From NCBI RefSeq assembly GCF_019904135.1, contig NZ_JAIOGQ010000016.1, positions 1 through 64,000 of the forward strand: 64,000 nt of DNA. Reading direction: 5' to 3'. Positions 50,262-58,987 of this stretch are shown here, piece after piece; the stretch's first letter is position 1, and the number at the start of each line of letters is the position of its first letter. The position numbers and the translations under genes are program-made. The DNA is from Paenibacillus caui. Its GTDB lineage: Bacteria > Bacillota > Bacilli > Paenibacillales > Paenibacillaceae. Below the pieces are notes generated by a model. The model did no database searches. It was not told the DNA's origin and saw nothing but the letters and a program-made list of their open reading frames with translations.

Positions 50262-52740
50262 GTTGAGTGAGAGTCAGTTATTGTTGCTGGATAATTTAAT
50301 CTACCTCAATGAAGTTGCAAATAAAACAAATGAAACTGTTGGCGATATTGTAGGGGAATTATTGGATGAGGATGCCGAAAAACTCGACTTAAGCCGAAAA
50401 GATGGCAAATATCCCGGCCAAATGTCTAGGGCCGAATGGCTGGATATTTTGCATGTCATCAATAGAGACCCCCAATTAAAGGCTTTAAGGATCACCGACA
50501 GCAATCCAGCTGAGTACGGGATGCGTGTGGCTACTTTTGTGGATCCGGAAGGCGAGGCAACGGTGGTTTTCCGGGGAACGAGCGGAGACTTCGAGTGGTA
50601 CGACAACGGTCAGGGCGGATATTTGCCGGAAACGACGCAGCAAAAGGCTGCGCTCGAATATATCGAAAAGCAGAAATACAACAATATCACGGTGACGGGA
50701 CACTCCAAAGGCGGGAACAAGACGCAATTTGTCGCGATCATGTCCGATAAAGTCGACCGGGCGGTTTCCTTTGACGGGCAAGGCTTCTCGAGAGAGTTTC
50801 TGGAGGACGATAAATACAAGGACCGGATCAAGGCGAACGCTTATAAAATCACATCGATTTCGGCCGAGAACGATTATGTCAACTGCCTGCTTAACCCGAT
50901 CGCCGCTACGATTAAGTATATCGATACGGAAGACCTTAGTCCTCTCAAATTCATTCAAAAATTCGGTGATAATCACAAGCCCAACATTATGCTGGATGAG
51001 AACGGGCAGCTTCGCGGACCAGCACAACAGGGGGAGATTCCCAAGTTTATCAATGAATTCAGCATCTATATCAACGAGAATATGAAAGAGCCCTATCGGA
51101 GCTATGCGATCGACGGGGCGCTGGGCTGGCTGCAGACAGAACCCGATGATGGATTTGAATTAATAAGTCTAGAACAAAAAATAAATGGGTCTTTGATGAT
51201 CGCCAGTCATTTGGATGACTTTGTGTTTAATAAAATTTCGAAGAAGTATGGGGATGCGGCGGAATTAGTGGTCACGTATATTGCGGCTAGGTTCTTTCCG
51301 TTGCTATTCATGGACGATTATCTGAACTCGCAAGGAAAGATTATTCGCAATACGTTCGAGTATTCCGTCGAAAAGTTAAAGCAATTTGGCGACTGGATGG
51401 TGGATCGGCTAACTTCCGTAGCGGCTAAGATGATACAGTTCGGAATTCAAACGTATGAAGCCTTCACGAGGTTTCTCCGCATTATGCAGGCAGGATGGAA
51501 CCTATTAAAAGAAGGAGCTATGAACTTTGTCAAAGACGTAAAAGACAAGGCCGTGTCGGCAGTCGAGGCAGTAGACCGGTTTAAAGATAAGATCACGCGT
51601 TCGGTGACGGATTTCTTCCAAAGCGTTGCCGAAGGGACGAAGAAATTTATCGATGTGATTGACCAGAAGTTGCATAAAGCGGTCGACAATGTCAAAGAAA
51701 CGGCGAGCAGCATCGTGGATCGCGCCAAGTCCGCAATTGCTGAGAAATTCAAGGCGTTCAGAAACGCATTTGATAACATTGCGAAGGGGACTTTAGATGC
51801 GGCGGGACTAATGACCACGTATACCGCAGCGATCCTGTTTCCCGAGTTATTCATGGACGATTTCGTGAAAGCACTGTTGAAGAATAAGGAGAATATTCAC
51901 AAGGCGTTGATTTTTGCCACCGATAAGCTCGAGCAATTTGGCGACTGGATGGTGAATCACCTGGTGGCTGCGGCGGACAAAATAAAACAGTTCGGGAACC
52001 GCGCAGCCGAAGCCATGACGAAGTTTGCCCGGGCCGTGCAATCAGGATGGATTAAATTGAAAGGACGCGTCACGGACTTTGCCAAAGACGTGAAAGATGG
52101 GGCCCTGCAGGCGGTTCAGGCAATGGAGCGGTTTAAAGACAAGGTCGTGAGTTTGGTGAATAACTTCTTCAAGAGTGTTGCCACAGGTGCGAAGAAGTTT
52201 GGTCAGGGGGTTTCCAAACTGTGGAATAAAACGGTTGACAAGGTCAAAGAAACGGCGCGCAGCATCGTGAATCGCACCAAGAACGGTATTGCAAAGAAAT
52301 TCGAATCATTTAAAACGGGCATCGAACTGATGACCAAACTTGCGAGAAAATCAGCAGAGCATTCCTTGCGCAAGACAAAGGATAAACATGGAAACAGCGG
52401 TTATATCAAAAAAATCGCCCGGGGCTATCGATCATATGCATCGGGCAGCTTGGCGGTCGATTACAGCCGGCTGGCAGATCTGCGGGCAAAGGTGAAGCAT
52501 CTGGAGGACGACTTCGGGTCATCCGTCCGGAAAATCATCAGCGACGCGCAGCGGATCACATCCAGTGTGGGACGATCGTACAGCGAGCCGAATGTGCAAA
52601 GGCAAATTCATCAGATTCAGAGAGCCTGCGACCGCGTGAATCAGTACGGCAGACGGGTTGCCGAAGAGCTGCAAAGAAAAGTCAATTCCCTGAAATATGC
52701 CGAACAACAATATAGAAAAATTGAGTCGATGCTTTCCTGA
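50254..52740 (+). CDS. Putative T7SS lipase effector with N-terminal catalytic domain
   Basis: 828 residues. Residues about 1-290 form an alpha/beta-hydrolase lipase domain (Mbeg1/DUF2974-like): ATVVFRGTSGDFEWYDN and the elbow GHSKGG with Ser151. Residues about 339-690 hold two copies of a 180-residue amphipathic helical unit. The C-terminus (about 735-828) is coiled and WXG100/LXG-like (VDYSRLADLRAKVKHLEDDF). No Sec signal is seen, so export through EssC is likely. This order, enzyme first and targeting helices last, is the reverse of usual LXG toxins and recalls S. aureus TslA. GAGAGGAGG precedes the ATG. Confidence 0.75.
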   Translation: MAELSESQLLLLDNLIYLNEVANKTNETVGDIVGELLDEDAEKLDLSRKDGKYPGQMSRAEWLDILHVINRDPQLKALRITDSNPAEYGMRVATFVDPEGEATVVFRGTSGDFEWYDNGQGGYLPETTQQKAALEYIEKQKYNNITVTGHSKGGNKTQFVAIMSDKVDRAVSFDGQGFSREFLEDDKYKDRIKANAYKITSISAENDYVNCLLNPIAATIKYIDTEDLSPLKFIQKFGDNHKPNIMLDENGQLRGPAQQGEIPKFINEFSIYINENMKEPYRSYAIDGALGWLQTEPDDGFELISLEQKINGSLMIASHLDDFVFNKISKKYGDAAELVVTYIAARFFPLLFMDDYLNSQGKIIRNTFEYSVEKLKQFGDWMVDRLTSVAAKMIQFGIQTYEAFTRFLRIMQAGWNLLKEGAMNFVKDVKDKAVSAVEAVDRFKDKITRSVTDFFQSVAEGTKKFIDVIDQKLHKAVDNVKETASSIVDRAKSAIAEKFKAFRNAFDNIAKGTLDAAGLMTTYTAAILFPELFMDDFVKALLKNKENIHKALIFATDKLEQFGDWMVNHLVAAADKIKQFGNRAAEAMTKFARAVQSGWIKLKGRVTDFAKDVKDGALQAVQAMERFKDKVVSLVNNFFKSVATGAKKFGQGVSKLWNKTVDKVKETARSIVNRTKNGIAKKFESFKTGIELMTKLARKSAEHSLRKTKDKHGNSGYIKKIARGYRSYASGSLAVDYSRLADLRAKVKHLEDDFGSSVRKIISDAQRITSSVGRSYSEPNVQRQIHQIQRACDRVNQYGRRVAEELQRKVNSLKYAEQQYRKIESMLS
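51268..52330 (+). repeat. Internal tandem duplication within the lipase effector
   Basis: Two units about 181 codons apart share TYxAAxxFPxLFMDD, KxxQFGDWMV, FxKDVKD, VxxxxRFKDK and VDxVKETAxSIVxR. At DNA level CAATTTGGCGACTGGATGGT occurs near 51390 and again near 51939. The units are diverged, so the duplication is old. Confidence 0.85.
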
Positions 52741-52780
52741 AATGTCTGCTTGTTCGAATAGAGGGAGCGAAGATGTTTGT

Positions 52781-53197
52781 ATGAAGCATTTTTTGAAGGA
52801 ACTGGTCAACGGGAAGAATCTGCTTGTCACTATACTTGCTGCTTTGACTCTGTTGTATGTGGTTGGGGTAGTTATTTGGGTGTTGTTTATAAGAGTAATA
52901 GTGAATGTTGGCTGGATGGAAGGCGCTATGAATTTATTTTTATTTGTTGTTAATATCCCGCTCGTCCTGATTTTATTATCTGTCACCACGATGTATGTAC
53001 TTTCTATTACCTCAAAATTTAAACATTTGATTCTTATTGGGAATGTAGTATTCTTATACTTGGCTATTGGGTATACGTTTCTATTGGATACGTTCACGGG
53101 TGGCTTTATATATATAAGTTTTATGTATCCAATTCTTATTTATGGATTCATTTGTTATTTCATTATTCTGCGCGCTCCAGGGGACATCAAGCGATAA
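52781..53197 (+). CDS. Small polytopic membrane protein at the end of the T7SS run
   Basis: 138 residues with four predicted membrane helices (about 15-40, 48-72, 80-100, 108-130). No family recognised. It follows the lipase gene at 40 bases on the same strand and is closed by a terminator, so it may be a second immunity or export helper. The start is uncertain: GAGGGAG is 14 bases upstream of the ATG at 52781. Confidence 0.55.
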   Translation: MKHFLKELVNGKNLLVTILAALTLLYVVGVVIWVLFIRVIVNVGWMEGAMNLFLFVVNIPLVLILLSVTTMYVLSITSKFKHLILIGNVVFLYLAIGYTFLLDTFTGGFIYISFMYPILIYGFICYFIILRAPGDIKR

Positions 53198-53215
53198 CTC
53201 AAATGAATAAAAAAT

Positions 53216-53258
53216 GGAAGGTATCATTCCCCATGAGGAATATCGATACCTTCCTTTT
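53216..53258. terminator. Intrinsic terminator closing the T7SS run
   Basis: GGAAGGTATC (53216-53225) and GATACCTTCC (53245-53254) then TTTTC. A-rich sequence on the other side lets it also serve the convergent copD gene. Confidence 0.9.
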
Positions 53259-53260
53259 CG

Positions 53261-54346
53261 TCATGCAAGAGCGAACATTAGCCCGAAATAGCCGAACACC
53301 GGGATAAGCAGCCCTATGGCGAAGGCCAGTATGAGGCGGTTGCTCCTGTACATCCAGATCATTCCGGCAGCCAAAATGAGAGCCGCCGCGAGCATGAGGA
53401 TACTCTCGAGCGACAGGGTGAAAGTCAGCTTCATGTCCGGGCTGAAGCTTCCGCGGTACAAGCCCGTAAAGAGCGGCGAGGGCGGTACGGACTGCAGCGT
53501 CTCCCTCACATTATGCGGAGGCGTCTGCCATCCGAGAAATCCGGTTACGATGAACAGGATAAGGGCAATGACGCTCTCTGCACGGAGCCACGGTCGAGGC
53601 ATGAACGATGGGTTACGTCTGATCGTCGACCGGTACCCGAAGCCGTTCGTGTAAGCGAACAGCAACAGCGGCGCGATGAGAAGATGCTTGATAAGCAGCA
53701 ACTGTCCGTAAGGCAGCATCCATGCGTTCACGTATTCCGGTGTGGTGAAGCTCATGAGCGCGAGTCCCGAGAGGAGCGTAACAAGAACGGAGACGATGGC
53801 GACGGGGGAAAACCACCCTAGGAACCTGGACCAGTTCTCGTCGCTGCGCGAGAACCAGCCTACCACGAACAAAGTGCCGATCCACACCGTCACAGCGAGG
53901 AAGTGCGCGGATTGCACGGCAAGTCCCTTCATGGAATAGAGCGAAGCAGCGTGACTGTTGTATCCGCGCCCAATGGCCAGCAGCGCCGTAATGAACACAC
54001 CTACTTTCGCCATATGCCTGTCTTCCCGGAACGGCTTCAGGGCGAGCAGCGCGACGAGCCCGGCTGACCCGATGAGCGTCCACAGCCATGCCTTGCCGGC
54101 ATTAATTTCGGTCAGAATACTCTTTAGAGTAGCCCCGTAGGATATGCCAAAGTCGCTCGCAAACAGCAGAGCCGTACGATGAACGGGCATAAAGGAAAGA
54201 ACAGGTACCGCGATAGCACAGGCAAGCAGCAGGCCGTTGCCGACATGCACCTGCGGCCTGATCTGCTCCGGAACGAATCGCAGAAGGAAAGTCCCCATTA
54301 ACATGGCGAAGCAAATATACAATAATCCCTCGCTGATATAGATCAT
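53261..54346 (-). CDS. copD: CopD-family copper-transport membrane protein
   Basis: 361 residues with eight or nine helices. The CopD-type block VQSAHFLAVTVWIGTLFVVGW (given here as HFLAVTVWIGTLF) carries the conserved His. CopD moves copper across the membrane with CopC. Its start overlaps the copC stop, so they form an operon. Confidence 0.9.
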   Translation of the reverse strand: MIYISEGLLYICFAMLMGTFLLRFVPEQIRPQVHVGNGLLLACAIAVPVLSFMPVHRTALLFASDFGISYGATLKSILTEINAGKAWLWTLIGSAGLVALLALKPFREDRHMAKVGVFITALLAIGRGYNSHAASLYSMKGLAVQSAHFLAVTVWIGTLFVVGWFSRSDENWSRFLGWFSPVAIVSVLVTLLSGLALMSFTTPEYVNAWMLPYGQLLLIKHLLIAPLLLFAYTNGFGYRSTIRRNPSFMPRPWLRAESVIALILFIVTGFLGWQTPPHNVRETLQSVPPSPLFTGLYRGSFSPDMKLTFTLSLESILMLAAALILAAGMIWMYRSNRLILAFAIGLLIPVFGYFGLMFALA

Positions 54347-54921
54347 CTTTTGCGGTTCCGCGCGATCAGAATAACGGCTGCCACGATTATGATGACGCCG
54401 ATTGCGATGGCGGCGGTCATGTAAGGGCCGCCATCAGGCTCGGAAGCCGAATCCGCTTCGCCGTTATCGGCCGGTGCGGTGCCGTCCTCTCCGCTATTGT
54501 CCGCCGGCTGCGGCGAGGCTTCCGGCGAAATTTCAGGAGACGCGGCCGGCGGGGAAGGAGAAGCCTGCGCGGCCGCCTCGACGGCGAAAGCGTATTCCCC
54601 TTTCACGGAATGGCCGTCCTCTCCGACGATCGTCCACTTCACTGTATACTTGCCGTTCGGCAGCGTCTCCTGCACAGGCCCGCTTAGCACGGCGCCATTG
54701 ACAGAGGTATCTCCAATGTCGATTTCTTCGCCGGCTTCATTATAGAGCTTGAAGCTGCTGAGCTTCTCGATAGCGGTGTTGAAGGTCATCTCGATTTGCG
54801 CCGGCGACTCCGTAACCGTTCCGTCTTTGGCTGGGGCCGAGTCTTCCAGGTGGGAGTGCGCCGAGGCGAGGCCGGGTAGCGACCATAGGAGTACGATAGC
54901 TATCATCCAAATTCGTTTCAA
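54343..54921 (-). CDS. copC: CopC-type copper-binding protein, membrane-tethered
   Basis: 192 residues. The signal peptide is cut before His (ASA|HSHLEDSAPA), giving the N-terminal His copper ligand typical of CopC. EDGHSVKGEYAF supplies the second His site. A Pro/Ser/Glu-rich linker and C-terminal helix (about 160-185) tether it, as in the YcnJ-type arrangement split into two proteins. TTG start at 54921 is chosen: GGGAGG is 9 bases upstream and it gives the basic n-region. Confidence 0.88.
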   Translation of the reverse strand: MKRIWMIAIVLLWSLPGLASAHSHLEDSAPAKDGTVTESPAQIEMTFNTAIEKLSSFKLYNEAGEEIDIGDTSVNGAVLSGPVQETLPNGKYTVKWTIVGEDGHSVKGEYAFAVEAAAQASPSPPAASPEISPEASPQPADNSGEDGTAPADNGEADSASEPDGGPYMTAAIAIGVIIIVAAVILIARNRKR

Positions 54922-55226
54922 AGTGTTGTACCTCCCAGTTCTTCGTACCCTGCGGGCGACGTTTGTCATTGTCTGTAAAGCCAGCCTTATAGCAGATTGA
55001 AGGCCGAAAGAGATGATTTAGATGTTAGCCATTGTACCATGGAAGCGGGATGAGAAGCAGTCTCCTTTTGCAATTGTTCATCAGAAGAAATCAGAAGGGA
55101 AGAACAATCCATTTCTCGCTATGTACACCGTTCGGGCAGGAACGATTCGTTCCTTATTCTGAACCAAATAAATGTGCTCATGCACGGATCAACGCTTGGG
55201 GGCAGAGACGATCCGGAACAACGATC

Positions 55227-55275
55227 CGTGTCTGAACACCGATTACTGCTTTGTCGTAATCGGTGTTCAGACACG
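55227..55275. repeat. Perfect 20-bp inverted repeat in the copC-cysK gap
   Basis: Arms 55227-55246 and 55256-55275 are exact complements (CGTGTCTGAACACCGATTAC) with a 9-base loop. No T run follows on either strand. It may end cysK transcription or be a mobile palindromic element. The rest of 54922-55401 shows no gene I trust. Confidence 0.8.
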
Positions 55276-55401
55276 AACTATAGACGGATGCAGCATTTCC
55301 TGCACCATTTAAAAGACAGGGGGACGGCTGGCTTCATTATGGCCAGGGGAGAAACGAGGCTTTCTGCAATGGGTTGGCCATCCTCCCCGAATGCCGGCCG
55401 A

Positions 55402-56364
55402 TCATTGAATGACTGCCTCCAGGCTGGAAGGCTGTTCCTCATACAGACCTGCACTTAAATACCGCTCCCCGGTATCCGGTCCCAGCGCTACAACGCGCTT
55501 GCCTTTGCCGAGCTTGCGGGCGACCCGGATCGCAGCCCATACGGCGGCACCTGTCGAGGGGCCAGCCAGAATGCCTTCTCGTCTAGCCAATTCCCTCGAC
55601 GTTTGCCATGCGTCTTCGTCAGTAACATGGATGATGTCGTCCACAATTTCCAAATTAATCACGTCTGGAATTTCCGGCGGGCTAATGCCATATATTTTAT
55701 GCTCGCCGGGCTCTTCGCCCTCCAGAACTTTGGAATGGGCCGATTCCACTAGATACACCTTGACATCAGGCAATATTTCCTTTAGCCGCTCTCCGACTCC
55801 TGTGATCGTCCCTCCGGTGCCGGAGGTCGCCACAAACGCATCCAGATTGCGGTCTGTTTGATCCAATATCTCCTCCGCGGTTGTGATCCGGTGTATGGCA
55901 GGATTGGCCGGATTTTGCAACTGTTTGGCGATAAAGCTGTTGGGCGTTTCTTTATGCAACAGCTCAATTCGTTCCTTAACCGCATCGATATCTTCATCCG
56001 CTTTGAAGGTGACGATGCTTGCCCCGAAAGCGCGCAGAAGCTCAAACCGCTCTCTGTTGTATTTTTCACTGATAAAGATGATCGACTTGTAGCCAAGCAC
56101 AGCCGCGATCGAAGCGAGTCCGATCCCCGTATTGCCGCTGGTTAACTCGATAATCGTGCCGCCAGGCCGCAATAGTCCCTCTTTTTCAGCTTGCCGGATG
56201 ATGCCGAGTGCCGTACGATCCTTTACGCTGCCGTTCGGATTGAATGATTCCAGCTTCAAATAAAGCTCGGCTGCTTCTTCGTTCACCAGCTTGTTAATGC
56301 GAACGATAGGGGTTTGGCCGATCAAATCGAGGATATTATCTGCCAGCTTCTCTCTGTTGCCCAT
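55402..56364 (-). CDS. cysK: Cysteine synthase (O-acetylserine sulfhydrylase)
   Basis: 320 residues, PLP fold-type II. The PLP Lys lies in NPNGSVKDRTA (about 42-52), the substrate loop is TSGNTGIG and the phosphate loop SGTGGTITGVG. It makes cysteine from O-acetylserine and sulfide. It closes an operon with the binding protein and small secreted protein, suggesting that the importer brings in a sulfur source. A generous C-terminal variation (SSLEAVIQ) is not unusual. Confidence 0.92.
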   Translation of the reverse strand: MGNREKLADNILDLIGQTPIVRINKLVNEEAAELYLKLESFNPNGSVKDRTALGIIRQAEKEGLLRPGGTIIELTSGNTGIGLASIAAVLGYKSIIFISEKYNRERFELLRAFGASIVTFKADEDIDAVKERIELLHKETPNSFIAKQLQNPANPAIHRITTAEEILDQTDRNLDAFVATSGTGGTITGVGERLKEILPDVKVYLVESAHSKVLEGEEPGEHKIYGISPPEIPDVINLEIVDDIIHVTDEDAWQTSRELARREGILAGPSTGAAVWAAIRVARKLGKGKRVVALGPDTGERYLSAGLYEEQPSSLEAVIQ

Positions 56365-56428
56365 TGCGTTCCCTTCTTTCTAGTAAACTTTAAAATAACG
56401 ATCATGCGAAACACCGGCTTCACCCGTT

Positions 56429-56623
56429 CTATTGCTGCGCTCCGGGCGCTTTATTCGTCTGCTCGGGCACTTGAATGGGGCTGCCATCGTCCTCCGCTCC
56501 GGTATGGCACGACGGAAGCTTTATTGTGGTTTGATTCGCAGACGTGGATAATGGTTTCAGGCCAATAGTCGACGCCAATAATAGAAGAACAGATAAAGCC
56601 GTCAGTTTGATATATCTCTTCAT
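56429..56623 (-). CDS. Small secreted protein between SBP and cysK
   Basis: 64 residues: signal peptide (MKRYIKLTALSVLLLLAS, likely cut after TSA near 29) and a mature peptide of about 35 residues with a single Cys-His pair (LPSCHTG) and a Pro/Gln tail. AAGGAGTG is well placed before the ATG, and it sits 19 bases after the binding-protein gene, which supports a real gene. The function is unknown. Confidence 0.65.
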   Translation of the reverse strand: MKRYIKLTALSVLLLLASTIGLKPLSTSANQTTIKLPSCHTGAEDDGSPIQVPEQTNKAPGAQQ

Positions 56624-56642
56624 TCGCTTTCACTCCTTGCGC

Positions 56643-57707
56643 CTATCTGCCGTTGAAATCCGGAATGGCTTTGAAGATCAGACGCTCCCCGAGAGCCTCG
56701 ATATCCGTGGATTCGTCCAGTATTCCTTGCTCTTTCTGTTCATTAAGGAAAAATTTAGCATTTTCCACGGCGCCGTTGACACTCGGTCTCCAGTAATAGT
56801 TTTTCAGCAGTTTCTCGTTGGTAGCCAGATCCGCTCCGACAAAATGATTGTCGACCTCAAGCTGAGCCGCCTCGGTTGGATGAGTCCCGACCCACTCGGC
56901 TGCTTTCAGGATCGCCCGCGTAAAGGCAGCTGCTTTCTCCGGATCCTTCTTCGCCAGATCGCCGCTGACGAAAGAGTAGCAGCAATAACCGGATTTGTAT
57001 GGCTCGTCTTTGGCATTGCTGAGCAGCAGTGTATATTTGTTCTCATCTATCGCTTTTTGCGCGACGGGATCCCAGACGATAAAGGCGTCAATTTCTTTCT
57101 TTTCGGCGGCGGTAACGAGTTGATCGGATGGATACGCTCTCCACTGTACATCCTGCTTCGGATCGATGCCTTGGTTCTTCAGCTCGATCGAGAGCGTAAT
57201 CATTGGACCGCCGCCAATGACGTCGACGCCTATCGTTTTGCCTTTCAAATCTTTCACCGACTTAATGTCCGAGTTGCTGGGGGCGACCGCCTGGATGCAA
57301 CCGGCATGAAGACCACCGGTAAGCTTGACGTCAAGCCCCTGCTCGGCCGGCTTAAACCAGGAGAAGTTGCCCTGAGTCGCGTCTACCTTCCCGGTCGCAA
57401 TTCCGTTCTTGAGCGTGTTGAAATCCATTTTTTGCATTTCGGGCTGCAAGCCCTCCGCTTCAAAAAATCCTTTCTTCCACGCTACGAAGGTGGGCGCTTC
57501 ACAAGTCCCGCTGGAGTAAGCAATCGTAATTTTATTCCCGGTTTTAAACGAGACTGTTGTCCCTGTGGCAGCAGACGCCGTAACGCCAGACTGCGGCCGA
57601 TTAGCCGCTTCCTTCTGTATGTTCGAGCAAGCCGCCAATACTTGGAAAGCCATAATCATGGAACCTGCGCCTAAAATGGCTTTCCGGTTTACCCAACGTG
57701 ATTTCAT
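56643..57707 (-). CDS. ABC importer binding lipoprotein (sulfonate/nitrate type)
   Basis: 354 residues, SsuA/NrtA-like fold. Lipobox LAAC follows a twin-Arg-less signal. Ligand-loop segments include YSSGTCEAPTFVAWKKGFF and GGLHAGCIQAV; the protein has more Cys than usual (also a CC pair in SGYCCYSF). Co-transcription with cysK points to an organosulfur ligand. The permease and ATPase are encoded divergently from 57977. Confidence 0.85.
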   Translation of the reverse strand: MKSRWVNRKAILGAGSMIMAFQVLAACSNIQKEAANRPQSGVTASAATGTTVSFKTGNKITIAYSSGTCEAPTFVAWKKGFFEAEGLQPEMQKMDFNTLKNGIATGKVDATQGNFSWFKPAEQGLDVKLTGGLHAGCIQAVAPSNSDIKSVKDLKGKTIGVDVIGGGPMITLSIELKNQGIDPKQDVQWRAYPSDQLVTAAEKKEIDAFIVWDPVAQKAIDENKYTLLLSNAKDEPYKSGYCCYSFVSGDLAKKDPEKAAAFTRAILKAAEWVGTHPTEAAQLEVDNHFVGADLATNEKLLKNYYWRPSVNGAVENAKFFLNEQKEQGILDESTDIEALGERLIFKAIPDFNGR

Positions 57708-57819
57708 GTTCTACTCCACATCCTTTCATGAATTTGTCCATTCGGACCGTCTCCCGAAATCCGGGCAACTAATCCGATAATTCCAATATGTATTTCCTGA
57801 ATTTCTTGGAATTGATTAT

Positions 57820-57848
57820 AGGATAGGCTCTCATAAACTTCCAGTCAA
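57820..57848 (-). promoter_or_regulatory. Promoter of the SBP-small protein-cysK operon
   Basis: On the minus strand TTGACT (57843-57848) and TATCCT (57820-57825) are 17 bases apart. Confidence 0.6.
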
Positions 57849-57867
57849 TACAGGGATTATCTATAAG

Positions 57868-57909
57868 GATATTAATAATATTGATTAGACCGCCGGCTCA
57901 TCCTATACT
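57868..57909 (+). promoter_or_regulatory. Promoter and palindrome for the divergent permease operon
   Basis: TTGATT (57881-57886) and TATACT (57904-57909) are 17 bases apart. The AT palindrome ATATTAATAATAT (57869-57881) touches the -35 and lies between the two divergent promoters, a likely shared operator. Confidence 0.55.
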
Positions 57910-57976
57910 AATATCTTACTTAACCGATGGGAATTTAATGTATATTATTGAGTTTAAGAAGGAGGCACTGCTAATC

Positions 57977-58987
57977 ATGGATAATGCCAAGAACATCGTA
58001 TTGAATAAGCGTTTACGCGCAGGGATATTCAATGCGGAAGCAATCAGATTAAAAAAACTGCTGCCGACTCTCTCGGTGGCCTTGTCGCTTTTCCTGCACC
58101 TGTTTGTCCCCGATCAACAAAAGGTAGCTTCGAATCAGGTTTACAGCATTGTGCTGACCATTTTCCTTGTGTATTACTTCATCCGCTTTGCCATCGGTTC
58201 CGTTCGCCCTGGCACCAGATGGGACAACAAATTGGGTGAGCAGGCTCCATTGATCAGCGCTGTCTTTTTGCTGTCGGCCTTATGGGAATTGTGTACGCAA
58301 AAGCTCGCTCTCTTCCCGATGCCGTATTTTCCTTCACAGGTTAAAGTGCTCGATGGGCTGATTAACGATTTCTTCAATTTGTCTATCAGCGCCGTCTATT
58401 CCTTCCGATTGTTGGTTATCGGCTTTGCGCTCGGAACTGTTCTCGGCTTGATTACGGGGATTTTGATGGGATGGAATCAGCGGTTCCGCTATTGGGCAAA
58501 TCCGGTCCTTCGCATACTAGGTCCTATTCCATCAACGGCTTGGATTCCAATCGTGCTTGTCATATTTCCAACGAGCTTCACGGCCAGCATCTTCTTGCTC
58601 GTGCTCGCTTCCTGGTTTCCGGTTACGGTCATGACATGGACCGGAATCGCGAACGTGAACAAATCCTATTTCGAGGTGGCCAAAACTCTCGGCGCCAATG
58701 AGAAATACTTGATTGCCAAAGTGGCCATTCCGGCGGCGTTCCCGAGCATCTTCACGGGCTTGTTCATGGGCACCGGGACCTCCTTCGTAACGCTAATTGT
58801 AGCTGAAATGCTGGGAGTCAAAGCCGGACTCGGCTTTTACATTACGTGGGCGCAAGGTTGGGGAGAATATTATAAGGTATACGCGGCTCTCTTCATCATG
58901 GCGCTGCTGTTCTCAGGCATCATTACGCTGTTGTTTAAGGCTAGGGATAAAGTATTGGTATGGCAAAAGGGGTTGATCAAATGGTAG
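57977..58987 (+). CDS. ABC importer permease (SsuC/TauC-like)
   Basis: 336 residues. An N-terminal extension with two or three extra helices (about 30-110) precedes the usual six-helix core. The ATPase-contact loop is FEVAKTLGANEKYLI. AAGGAGG lies upstream of the ATG at 57977; in-frame sequence to 57881 covers the promoter. The ATPase gene overlaps its end. Confidence 0.88.
   Translation: MDNAKNIVLNKRLRAGIFNAEAIRLKKLLPTLSVALSLFLHLFVPDQQKVASNQVYSIVLTIFLVYYFIRFAIGSVRPGTRWDNKLGEQAPLISAVFLLSALWELCTQKLALFPMPYFPSQVKVLDGLINDFFNLSISAVYSFRLLVIGFALGTVLGLITGILMGWNQRFRYWANPVLRILGPIPSTAWIPIVLVIFPTSFTASIFLLVLASWFPVTVMTWTGIANVNKSYFEVAKTLGANEKYLIAKVAIPAAFPSIFTGLFMGTGTSFVTLIVAEMLGVKAGLGFYITWAQGWGEYYKVYAALFIMALLFSGIITLLFKARDKVLVWQKGLIKW

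Noticed and set aside
55032-55458. Short plus-strand frames around the 20-bp palindrome
   Set aside because: They run through the hairpin and into the cysK antisense strand, with no ribosome site or domain.
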